Positions 57,992-64,000 of a DNA stretch of 64,000 nucleotides are shown here, piece after piece (the first letter of the stretch is position 1; each line of letters starts with the position of its first letter). The stretch comes from Elusimicrobiota bacterium (GTDB lineage Bacteria; Elusimicrobiota; Elusimicrobia; 2-02-FULL-39-32). The position numbers and the translations under genes are program-made. The notes below the pieces were generated by a model. That model saw only the letters and a list, made by a program, of their open reading frames with translations. It did no database searches and was not told where the DNA came from. The stretch lies in contig JACPBF010000009.1 in NCBI GenBank assembly GCA_016180425.1, forward strand, positions 48,707-112,706. The letters run 5' to 3'.

Positions 57992-59314
57992 TTAGAGTAT
58001 CCCTTCCTCGATCAAGAGCCATTTCCAAAGAGGGATTAATTGTACAGTATCATTCTGAAGTTTTTCTTCTCCTTCCGCATCTTCTGTAATAATTGTTGCA
58101 GTCGTAACGTTTAATTCTTTCATGGCTTTTGACAGACTTCCTAATTCTCTTTTCCTCGTTTTTTCATCCTGCATGTTCCAGCAAACCTGTATCAAATTTT
58201 TTGCTTTCAATCCATCCTTGACTACAAAATCAACCTCGCGATGCTGTATATCTTTCCAATAGAACAGCTCTAGTTCTGGGTTTAATATCTGCTTTCTCTT
58301 GAGCGCAATAAAAACAACATTCTCCGCAAGTCTCCCCAGATTTTCAGAAAATCTAAAGCCAACGGCATTGCACAAACCAGTGTCAATCGCGTACATTTTT
58401 TTGGGACTCTTCTCCTGTTCTTTGACCTTAAAGGAAAATCGTTTTAGGGAGAAAATGAGGTAGGCCTGTTCAAGATAGTTCGTAAAGTTTTTGACCGAAG
58501 TGATGGACAGTTCCAGGGAGCGTTCTATGGATTTAAGTGTCATCAGTGAAGCAACATTGGAAAGAATATATTTTACAAGAGCTCTTAAATCTTGCGGTAT
58601 TCTAATTTTAAATCTTCTGAGCAGGTCTTTTGTGATTACATCCTCAAAATAGTTTAACAAAATCTCTTTTTTTTGATCGGACAATGTAACCTCTGGAAAT
58701 GAGCCAAACTCCATGTATTTTCTTAAAAGCCTTTTGACTTCCAACTCCTTTGCAATGCAATCATTTTTATTTTGTATCATTACATTGTTGAACGACAGAA
58801 ATTCACCGAACGATAGCGGAAAAACCGTGAGGTCCAGATGTCTTCCGGTGAGTAAAGAGCCAAGCTCTCTGCTTAAAAGTCTTGCGTTGGATCCGGAGAT
58901 GATAATTTTTGCTTTGGAAAGTTCGTGAGCCATCCTAACCCATTTTTCAAAGCCTTCAATTTCTTGTATTTCATCCAGAAATAGAACAGGACTATTTTCC
59001 GGAGCGATATATTCCTGATATGTCTTGAAAATTTTTTCAAGCAGCAAAACCCCGGATTCAGTAAATCTTGGATCCTCAAGATTTACATGCATAATATTTT
59101 TTGGGTTATAACCGTCATGGATGATCTGTTTTGCCATTTGGCGCATAATAAACGATTTGCCAGCGCGTCTTGGACCTGTTATTGTAATTACTTGGTTGGA
59201 TGAAAACAGGGCATTGAGTCTGGAAATATAGGTTGGACGGAAAATCCCTGCTCTCTGATCCCTGTCCCAAAAATTCCAATCATAAAGAATCTGAATTATC
59301 TCATTTTTTTCCAT
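57992..59314 (-). CDS. AAA_14/DUF4143 family ATPase
   Basis: 440 residues, full family length. Walker A G-P-R-R-A-G-K-S at 47-54, Walker B V-L-F-L-D-E-I-Q at 110-117, and a sensor-like I-I-I-S-G-S-N-A-R-L-L. The C-terminal DUF4143 part has Y-W-K-D..R-E-V-D-F-V-V..I-Q-V, reminiscent of a PD-(D/E)xK fold. These ATPases are widespread, often near toxin-antitoxin and defence genes, and their role is not well established. It is convergent with giant gene D (83-nt gap) and divergent from brnT, with its own TTGACA-17-TATATT promoter. Confidence 0.85.
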   Translation of the reverse strand: MEKNEIIQILYDWNFWDRDQRAGIFRPTYISRLNALFSSNQVITITGPRRAGKSFIMRQMAKQIIHDGYNPKNIMHVNLEDPRFTESGVLLLEKIFKTYQEYIAPENSPVLFLDEIQEIEGFEKWVRMAHELSKAKIIISGSNARLLSRELGSLLTGRHLDLTVFPLSFGEFLSFNNVMIQNKNDCIAKELEVKRLLRKYMEFGSFPEVTLSDQKKEILLNYFEDVITKDLLRRFKIRIPQDLRALVKYILSNVASLMTLKSIERSLELSITSVKNFTNYLEQAYLIFSLKRFSFKVKEQEKSPKKMYAIDTGLCNAVGFRFSENLGRLAENVVFIALKRKQILNPELELFYWKDIQHREVDFVVKDGLKAKNLIQVCWNMQDEKTRKRELGSLSKAMKELNVTTATIITEDAEGEEKLQNDTVQLIPLWKWLLIEEGIL

Positions 59315-59355
59315 TCTAAATCACAAAATACATTAATCCTGTTATTTACCATATA

Positions 59356-59384
59356 AATATAAAACAAAATACAGAATCTGTCAA
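59356..59384 (-). promoter_or_regulatory. Sigma-70 promoter of the AAA_14/DUF4143 gene
   Basis: Minus strand TTGACA (59384-59379), 17-nt spacer, TATATT (59361-59356); predicted start near 59349 gives a leader of about 35 nt. Confidence 0.75.
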
Positions 59385-59417
59385 GACCTTTTAGCTTGAC
59401 ACTTCTAAATTTTTTCA

Positions 59418-59446
59418 TTGACAAACTCTAGAATGGTATGTATAAC
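59418..59446 (+). promoter_or_regulatory. Sigma-70 promoter and operator of brnTA
   Basis: TTGACA (59418-59423), 17-nt spacer, TATAAC (59441-59446). The start would be near 59453, only about 5 nt before the brnT ATG. An imperfect palindrome (GTAT..ATAC arms, 59437-59458) overlaps the -10, a likely site for autorepression by BrnA. Confidence 0.75.
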
Positions 59447-59457
59447 ACAGTATATAC

Positions 59458-59751
59458 ATGATCATCCATTCAAACATCTTTGAATTCGACTGGGACTTTG
59501 GCAACATTGGAAAAAATAAAAAATATCATGTTACAGATTCAGAAAGTGAAGAGGTATTTTCTGATGAAAATAAGATCACCTTTCGGGATGTTTTACATTC
59601 ATCCAATGAAGTAAGATTTATATTGATTGGTCAAACCAAACAAGAAAGACTGTTATATGTTATCTTTACCTTAAGATCCAACAAATTAAGAATTATATCG
59701 GCAAGAGATATCAATAAAAAAGAAAGGATCATTTATGAAAAAAATTTTTAA
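59458..59751 (+). CDS. brnT: BrnT-type ribonuclease toxin
   Basis: 97 residues, the usual BrnT length. It follows the family order: F-E-F-D-W-D near the N terminus, E-E-V-F-S-D, then R-F-I-L-I-G-Q-T, L-Y-V-I-F-T-L-R and I-I-S-A-R-D-I-N-K-K-E-R. BrnT is a RelE-fold ribonuclease, bacteriostatic and neutralised by BrnA. The start ATG is only a few nt from the predicted transcription start and there is no ribosome site, so translation is probably from a near-leaderless mRNA. Overlaps the antitoxin start by 17 nt. Confidence 0.85.
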   Translation: MIIHSNIFEFDWDFGNIGKNKKYHVTDSESEEVFSDENKITFRDVLHSSNEVRFILIGQTKQERLLYVIFTLRSNKLRIISARDINKKERIIYEKNF

Positions 59752-60029
59752 AATTCCTAAATTTAGAAATGAAGATGATGAGAGAGAGTTCTGGTGGAAG
59801 ATGGACCTCAGTGAATATTTTGAGCCATCCGACTTTGAAAGAGTTACCTTCCCTAACCTTAAACCTACAACTCGTCCTATATTCCATTAGACTGCCGATT
59901 TATCTTTTGAACAGGGTAAAAGAAAAAGTAAACGAATTAAACATTCCCTATCAATCCCTCATCAAGCAATATATACAAAAGGGAATTTTTCAAGGCAGAA
60001 ATAATTTCTCCATTTATAAAAGAAGATAA
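59735..60029 (+). pseudogene. brnA: BrnA-type antitoxin interrupted by a frameshift
   Basis: Start ATG 59735 with AAAGGA just upstream. The first frame reads a normal antitoxin start (F-W-W-K-M-D-L-S-E-Y-F, V-T-F-P-N-L-K-P-T) but stops at TAG 59888-59890 after 51 codons. The next frame continues without a break: S-I-R-L-P-I-Y-L-L, V-K-E-K, I-P-Y-Q-S-L-I-K-Q-Y-I, the BrnA/CopG-like ribbon-helix-helix. One extra base in the run around 59877-59884 explains it. If real, the toxin has lost its full antitoxin, which would normally be lethal unless the toxin is weak, the frameshift is suppressed, or the base is a sequencing error. Confidence 0.7.
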
Positions 60030-60313
60030 TGCGTAATTCACTCCAATCCTGCCACTAGTTTATTGAACTAATGCAGAGCGTCGCTTGGCTCCGAAACCAG
60101 CAGCCATGATTTAACCCAACTTCCTTTTTTAGCAGTCTAAATTCCTTATTTAATTCGTTATTTTTATAGCCTTTACTCTTCTTCTCGATGGTGAGGCATC
60201 CTTCCTATCGCGCATCACTAATCAAGTGGGGCATCTCAGTCTCAAATATGTGACTCCCCCTAAGTCCAGAGTCAACTAAGTTTAGGACATCACCCCGTTT
60301 TGCACTAATGAAA
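60030..60313. other. Intergenic stretch without recognisable feature
   Basis: About 280 nt between the broken antitoxin and the promoter array. No open frame with a ribosome site, no tRNA-like fold, no strong hairpin with U-tract and no copy of the 80-bp repeat was seen. Confidence 0.6.
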
Positions 60314-60397
60314 CTTTACAAAAGTGTCACAAAAAATTTACAAAAAGTTTAAGAAAAGTTTAACTCCTTTTTCATATACTTTCTGTAAACGATTTCA
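60314..60397 (+). promoter_or_regulatory. Pho-box-like promoter with LacI/CcpA-like operator, leader-2/giant E operon
   Basis: Half-sites TTTACA (60315), TGTCACA (60325), TTTACA (60337), TTTAAGA (60348), TTTAACT (60359) at 10-12-bp spacing; 13 nt after AAAAGTTT comes the -10 TATACT (60375-60380). TGTAAACGATTTCA (60384-60397) matches the catabolite-responsive consensus fully and overlaps the predicted start, a position suited to repression. Activator array plus start-site operator implies two inputs. Confidence 0.6.
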
Positions 60398-60474
60398 TTG
60401 ATTTTGCGGTTGTTTTAATTTTTTATAAATTCTCGACGATGATTTGGTTTTAAAGAAAACATGAAATTTTTTAA

Positions 60475-61365
60475 ATGAAAATGAAATTAAAGAATAAGAA
60501 AAAGAGATTATTGCGTCTTTTGACCCTAGCGGCATTCTTTCATTTTAGCGGACTCAATAATGGCTTTACTCAAATTTTAGTAGTCTCAGGGCAAATCCAA
60601 CAAATGAACTTTGCTCCTTTTCTCATTACCCATTTTTTGCAAGCAATAAACCCCATCTATCTTAAAAAGCAGGTATCTCCCAAACAATTGAAGAGAGTTT
60701 TATTTGGCTCAGGTAAAACAATCCAGACTTTAAGTCAAAGCGCTGCGCAAAGAATCTTAACTGAAGGGAACCTCCTTCAAATCTGGATGGCTGAATCTTT
60801 TAAGCAGAAATTTATTGTTTCTGGTTCCTCCATTCAAAAAAAGAGAGGTTGTGTTGAGAGTTCTTCATTGCCAAACACAATTTTGGAAGGATCCTCAGCT
60901 CAAATTGAAGATTTACATTCTAGAACCATGCATGTGAATTATCTTAAAGATTGGGTTTGGGAAAAGTGCCTTGAACAGAAACACTTAATAAGGAAGGAAG
61001 ATGGTGGCGGAGGGATTGGTAGTAGTTGCCAAGATTTTGTTTATAATGAAATTTTTAATCTTAAAAAAGAGAATTTTAATTATTTAAGAGTTCACCCTAA
61101 TGGTTTTAAAAGCCAAAAATTTGAGGGTGAGAGCTATCTTAGATCAAGTTACAGTGAAGAGGTTGTAAACAATTTAGAGATTAGGAGCGATCCTTTAAAA
61201 AAATCATCCCGAAGACTAATGTTCGGGATGATTTTTTTATTGTGGGAAACATTACTTGAACCCGAAGTTTGTATTAGAAATCTGGTAGAACTTAATCTAA
61301 AAGAGGAAAGCAAGAAGAGCGCGCGTTACTGGGGAGGGTTAAAAAGAAAAGATGAAAATTTGTGA
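60475..61365 (+). CDS. Leader protein 2 (paralogue of the 11372 gene)
   Basis: 296 residues. Lys-rich start, hydrophobic segment and the same F-H-F-S-G-L-N-N-G-F-T-Q-I motif (residues ~23-35), V-V-S-G-Q-I-Q-Q-M-N-F-A-P, E-G-N-L-L-Q-I-W and W-V-W-E-K as leader 1. The alignment runs to G-M-I-F-L-L (leader 1: G-V-I-F-F-L), after which this protein has ~40 extra residues. The equivalent codons form a perfect 17-bp hairpin with a T-tract (61197-61238), so the extra tail would be translated only from read-through mRNA. Function unknown; probably exported or membrane-bound. Followed 18 nt later by the receiver gene. Translation start uncertain (weak ribosome site). Confidence 0.65.
   Translation: MKMKLKNKKKRLLRLLTLAAFFHFSGLNNGFTQILVVSGQIQQMNFAPFLITHFLQAINPIYLKKQVSPKQLKRVLFGSGKTIQTLSQSAAQRILTEGNLLQIWMAESFKQKFIVSGSSIQKKRGCVESSSLPNTILEGSSAQIEDLHSRTMHVNYLKDWVWEKCLEQKHLIRKEDGGGGIGSSCQDFVYNEIFNLKKENFNYLRVHPNGFKSQKFEGESYLRSSYSEEVVNNLEIRSDPLKKSSRRLMFGMIFLLWETLLEPEVCIRNLVELNLKEESKKSARYWGGLKRKDENL
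61197..61238 (+). terminator. Strong terminator-like hairpin inside leader gene 2
   Basis: Perfect 17-bp stem, arms AAAAAAATCATCCCGAA and TTCGGGATGATTTTTTT, loop of 8 nt (61214-61221). GC core with A/T flanks makes it a canonical bidirectional intrinsic terminator, yet it lies 127 nt before the stop codon and upstream of the receiver and giant E genes. Same relative position as the hairpin at 12148-12183. Confidence 0.85.
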
Positions 61366-61383
61366 GAGAGGTGGTGATAAAAA

Positions 61384-61752
61384 ATGGAGATATTAGTAGT
61401 AGATGATGAAAAGGCATTGACCTCGCTTTTTCAGGATTATCTGGAATTTACTGGAGGTCATAAGATTACTATTGCTGATTCCGGCTTAAAAGCTTTGGAA
61501 TTAATTAAGAAGCAAAAGCCAGATTTGATCATCTTAGACCAAATGATGCCGGATATCAACGGAACGGATGTAGTGTTTGAACTTAAAAAAGATTCTCAAA
61601 CCGCGGACATTCCTATTGTTATTTTTTCAGCTGCGGACGCTCCGCCATTTGAAGAAAAAATAGCTTTAGGGATTATAGATTATTTAAGGAAACCTATAGA
61701 TTTTGAAAAATTAAAACAAATTATTGAAGATTTGGAAAAACAAAAAAATTAG
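61384..61752 (+). CDS. Stand-alone CheY-like response regulator receiver
   Basis: 122 residues, one receiver domain. Acidic pair D-D-E at 7-9, phospho-acceptor aspartate in I-I-L-D-Q-M-M-P-D (about residue 51), S in I-F-S-A-A-D and K in Y-L-R-K-P-I-D. No output domain, so it would signal by protein contact, like CheY or Spo0F. AGAGGTGGTGAT lies upstream of the ATG as ribosome site. It sits between leader 2 and giant E, downstream of the internal hairpin. No histidine kinase is in the window. Confidence 0.9.
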   Translation: MEILVVDDEKALTSLFQDYLEFTGGHKITIADSGLKALELIKKQKPDLIILDQMMPDINGTDVVFELKKDSQTADIPIVIFSAADAPPFEEKIALGIIDYLRKPIDFEKLKQIIEDLEKQKN

Positions 61753-61757
61753 TTGTA

Positions 61758-61798
61758 CTATTTGAAATGTTTAATTTTTTTAAGGCTGTTTCAAATAG
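61758..61798. repeat. Inverted repeat after the receiver gene
   Basis: Perfect 10-bp arms CTATTTGAAA (61758-61767) and TTTCAAATAG (61789-61798) around a 21-nt T-rich loop. It could be a weak terminator, an RNA-stability element or a protein-binding site. Confidence 0.45.
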
Positions 61799-61805
61799 AA
61801 TTGGC

Positions 61806-61950
61806 GATCAAATTTAAAGAGATGGTTTATATTAGAGGAAGTTTTAAGATAAAGAGATGATTAAATTTAACGACGTGGATTATATCAGAAGTATTTACTT
61901 AGTAGGACAATCAAATTTAAAGATTTTGGTTATATTGAAGGAGGTTATAG
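61806..61950 (+). repeat. Three degenerate ~40-bp direct repeats in the giant E leader
   Basis: Copies start near 61806, 61859 and 61909: GAT[CT]AAATTTAA, then TGG and TTATAT, then a purine-rich stretch (AGAGGAAG, AGAAG, GAAGGAGG). Only the last ends in a strong ribosome site directly before the giant E start, as if the translation-initiation region had been triplicated. Confidence 0.5.
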
Positions 61951-61955
61951 TTTGA
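61857..61955 (+). CDS. Possible 32-residue leader peptide overlapping the giant E start
   Basis: ATG 61857 opens a short frame (M-I-K-F-N-D-V-D-Y-I...) ending in TGA at 61953-61955, overlapping the TTG start of giant E (TTGA). It begins with the M-I-K-F typical of the giant proteins. It could couple translation or be a remnant of a duplicated gene start; chance is possible given its size. Confidence 0.25.
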   Translation: MIKFNDVDYIRSIYLVGQSNLKILVILKEVIV

Positions 61956-64000
61956 TTAAGTTTTGGACGGATATGAAAAATAGGAGTTGGTTAGAGAGCA
62001 CAGCCATAATTTTAGTTGGCGCTCTATTATTTACAATGGTTGCTCCTCCTTTTGCTGAGGCTAATCTCTGGAGCGAACGCCGGAAAGCGCTAGAGGAGAT
62101 GGAGAAAAAGAAAGAGCCAATACAGTTGGCGTCTCTAGCAGGGCTGCCAATTCATCGCCCATCTTCGCTTACATCTTTAGCAGCCGAATTGTCACCAGAA
62201 GCTATGAAAGAGGTGATGAGCAAAGTCCAATCTAGGCCAGCCTCATCCCTTGGTAAACGCGCTGCAAAGCACAAATCTATTGCCCTGCCATCAGAATTAG
62301 TTTCTCGCATTGAAGGTTATGGAGATATAGAGAGAGTATATCTTACGAACCATAAACATCTAAAGCTTGAAAAAGGAAAACTTCAGATTGATTTTCAACC
62401 ATCAGTTCTTGGGATTCACCAAGAGCTGAACAGCCCTCAAGTTCCAGATACTAAATCTCAGCCTAACTCTTTAGTTATTTTAGTTCAAGACGCGCATGGT
62501 ATTTATGGCGCGCAAAAGAATATAGCTCATTTAGTAAAAGAACTCACAGAGATGGGTGTGGGGTTGGTAGGAGTAGAGGGATCCATTGGAAGAATGGAAG
62601 GATTAGAGAACTGGCGAAGATATAAGGATAAGAAAATATTGATGGGGATTGCAGGCTGCTTAATGGAGAAGGGTCTGCTTACAGGAGTAGAAGTAGCAGG
62701 ACTTGCCAGTGAGCCTGTTTTAAATTGCAAAAATAAAATTCATGATGTTTGTCTTAAGAGCCATAGTTCCTTAATAGAGTTTTATGGAGTAGAAGATAAA
62801 GATAAATATCTGGAACAGGTAAGATCATTTAAAGAAACATTAAAGATTAATAAGGAAGTAGAAGAATGGCAGGGTAAGATAAGGAAGGAGATATTAAATT
62901 TAAAAGAAAAGTTCTATACAGAAGAATTAAAAGAGATAGATAAGTATAAGAATAGATATGAGAGTTCACAGATTCAGTTAGGGGAATGGCTTGAGTTTTT
63001 AAATAGTCAAAACTTAAGTTTTAAGTCTCAATTTATAATCCAGCCACAGTTTCAGTCACAGTCTCATTCAGATTCACAGTCTCAGCCTTGGCAAAAGTCG
63101 CAGTCTCAAACCCAACCTAATCTACGTAAATACCTTAGCGCATATAGATTAGAGAAGGAGATTGATTTTAAAAAGGTGAGTGAGGAACAAAAAAGAGTTT
63201 TAGAGCAGTTATCAGCTAAACTCAATAAGAATGAGTTGATGGGTTTATTGGAAGAGAGTGTGGCTTACAGGTTAGGGAAGATTGGGTATGAAGAGTTTTA
63301 TAGTGGAATTAAAGGAAGATGTGATAAAGCGGGTATTAATATAACCCCAGAGCTAAACAAATACATAAAGTATGTAGTGGGAGTGGAAGGGATTGATCGG
63401 GATCAGTTATTCGTAGAGGTTAAGGATTTGGAGGATGAGGTCTGGAGGAAACGAGGGTTAGAGGGTTCTGAAAGTAAGAATTCCTTTAAAGGTAAATTGC
63501 TGGAACTAATCTGGATTGACAAAGACTATTCTTTACTAGAGAAGGCGATTAATTTTAAATTAAGCCCAGAGGAATGGGAAGAGTATGACAGCAGAAAACA
63601 AGAACTTGAGAGTATTGCGCAGAGGATAGTTGCGCTTATTAGAGGTGAACAATCTGAGAGTCAAAAGTTGGAGACAAAGAATTTAGGCAAGGGCACTTCA
63701 AAGATAGGTTCTGTGAATGAGAAAGAAAATAGATTTTCAAAAGAGATGAATGAGGTATTTGCTTTAGCTAGGAATGAAAGTATAAAGAAAGTGATGAAGA
63801 GCGTGGCAGATTTTAATCGTTTGTCGCATGAGAGGAATCATATTTTTGTAGAGAAACTTCTTTCTCGTAGCCCTAAGATCAGCATACTAGTAGCAGGGGG
63901 TTATCACTCAAGAGGGGTAGAGGAGCTGTTAAGGAAGAGGAATATCTCTTATATCACGATTCGGCCGCATCTGAACACAGGGGAGATTGCTAAAGATTAT
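61952..64000 (+). CDS. Giant protein E, N-terminal part (TIKI/ChaN-like), continues beyond window
   Basis: Open for 683 codons to the window edge. TTG at 61952 is chosen because AAGGAGG (61938-61944) lies 7 nt upstream and the product begins I-K-F-W-T-D-M-K-N-R-S-W-L-E-S, aligning with the starts of giants A, B and D. The export segment ends A-P-P-F-A-E-A-N-L-W. The TIKI/ChaN-like domain has V-Q-D-A-H-G-I-Y-G-A-Q (about residue 182), V-G-V-E-G-S and, at the window end, V-A-G-G-Y-H-S-R-G with I-R-P. A Gln/Ser-rich insert (63040-63115) lies inside the domain. Closest in layout to giant A. Regulated with the leader 2 and receiver genes by the promoter at 60314. Confidence 0.8.
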   Translation, partial: MIKFWTDMKNRSWLESTAIILVGALLFTMVAPPFAEANLWSERRKALEEMEKKKEPIQLASLAGLPIHRPSSLTSLAAELSPEAMKEVMSKVQSRPASSLGKRAAKHKSIALPSELVSRIEGYGDIERVYLTNHKHLKLEKGKLQIDFQPSVLGIHQELNSPQVPDTKSQPNSLVILVQDAHGIYGAQKNIAHLVKELTEMGVGLVGVEGSIGRMEGLENWRRYKDKKILMGIAGCLMEKGLLTGVEVAGLASEPVLNCKNKIHDVCLKSHSSLIEFYGVEDKDKYLEQVRSFKETLKINKEVEEWQGKIRKEILNLKEKFYTEELKEIDKYKNRYESSQIQLGEWLEFLNSQNLSFKSQFIIQPQFQSQSHSDSQSQPWQKSQSQTQPNLRKYLSAYRLEKEIDFKKVSEEQKRVLEQLSAKLNKNELMGLLEESVAYRLGKIGYEEFYSGIKGRCDKAGINITPELNKYIKYVVGVEGIDRDQLFVEVKDLEDEVWRKRGLEGSESKNSFKGKLLELIWIDKDYSLLEKAINFKLSPEEWEEYDSRKQELESIAQRIVALIRGEQSESQKLETKNLGKGTSKIGSVNEKENRFSKEMNEVFALARNESIKKVMKSVADFNRLSHERNHIFVEKLLSRSPKISILVAGGYHSRGVEELLRKRNISYITIRPHLNTGEIAKDY

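Noticed and set aside
59769..60029. Independent 86-codon gene after brnT
   Set aside because: Its first third is out-of-frame DNA of the antitoxin and its remainder is the antitoxin's ribbon-helix-helix; it is one frameshifted gene.
60030..60313. Riboswitch or small RNA in the gap before leader 2
   Set aside because: Only short, weak complementarities were visible and no terminator-like end; nothing supportable.

Overview
The window looks like part of a bacterial chromosome from Candidatus Omnitrophota (OP3) or a close relative. That is an inference from gene architecture: an AT-rich genome, AGGAGG-type ribosome binding sites, and several extraordinarily long reading frames (2306, 2894+798+8034 and 3543 codons, plus one running off the end). 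These encode secreted or membrane-tethered multidomain proteins, a style reported for Omnitrophota. No rRNA or tRNA gene was seen that could confirm the placement.

Layout. Positions 3-1742 hold two LPP20-like envelope proteins, the first cut by the window edge. Positions 1735-3856 (minus strand) hold two toxin-antitoxin modules, AbiE (toxin gene first) and a MazF module. Positions 4199-11119 hold giant protein A: export segment, TIKI/ChaN-like domain, UDP-sugar pyrophosphorylase-like domain. Positions 11372-47177 hold a small leader gene joined by a 1-nt overlap to a mega-gene. That mega-gene is now read as three overlapping frames (12199-20883, 20807-23203, 23073-47177), and sequence comparison says they were one frame of about 11,650 codons. 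It carries a TIKI/ChaN-like domain, an M23 peptidase, about eight copies of an ~80-residue repeat, a T-x-x-L repeat belt, HEAT-like repeats, a polytopic glycosyltransferase-like module, an HExxH module, a helical carbohydrate-enzyme-like region and a complete glutamate-dehydrogenase-type domain. Positions 47277-57908 hold giant protein D, which contains two decayed copies of a glutamate-dehydrogenase-like module, another HExxH module, a second type of TIKI/TraB-like domain and a YdcF-like domain. Positions 57992-60029 hold an AAA/DUF4143 ATPase and a BrnT toxin with a frameshifted BrnA antitoxin. Positions 60475-64000 hold a second leader gene, a lone CheY-like receiver and the start of giant protein E.

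How it fits together. The giant genes look like a modular family. They share an N-terminal export segment beginning M-I-[RK]-[FL]-W; A, B and E then have the TIKI/ChaN-like domain. The middles vary and are separated by membrane segments and Pro/Ser/Thr or Gly linkers, and A, the mega-gene and D end in a similar C-terminal alpha/beta region. Two of them are preceded by paralogous leader genes that each end in a hairpin plus T-tract, suggesting attenuation. Three of the operons start with the same promoter design: tandem ~11-bp direct repeats (TGTTACA/TTTACA type) placed 11-13 nt before a -10 box with no -35 hexamer, as in Pho-box promoters. Two carry a 14-bp LacI/CcpA-like operator. The toxin-antitoxin and ATPase genes instead have ordinary TTGACA-17-TATAAT promoters, consistent with separate acquisition. 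An 80-bp MITE-like element occurs twice, in opposite orientation, at 1015 and 11188.

All domain calls are by-eye motif recognition. The GDH, M23, MazF, AbiE, BrnT, AAA/DUF4143 and receiver calls are strong; the TIKI/ChaN, UDPGP and glycosyltransferase calls are moderate; the rest are tentative.
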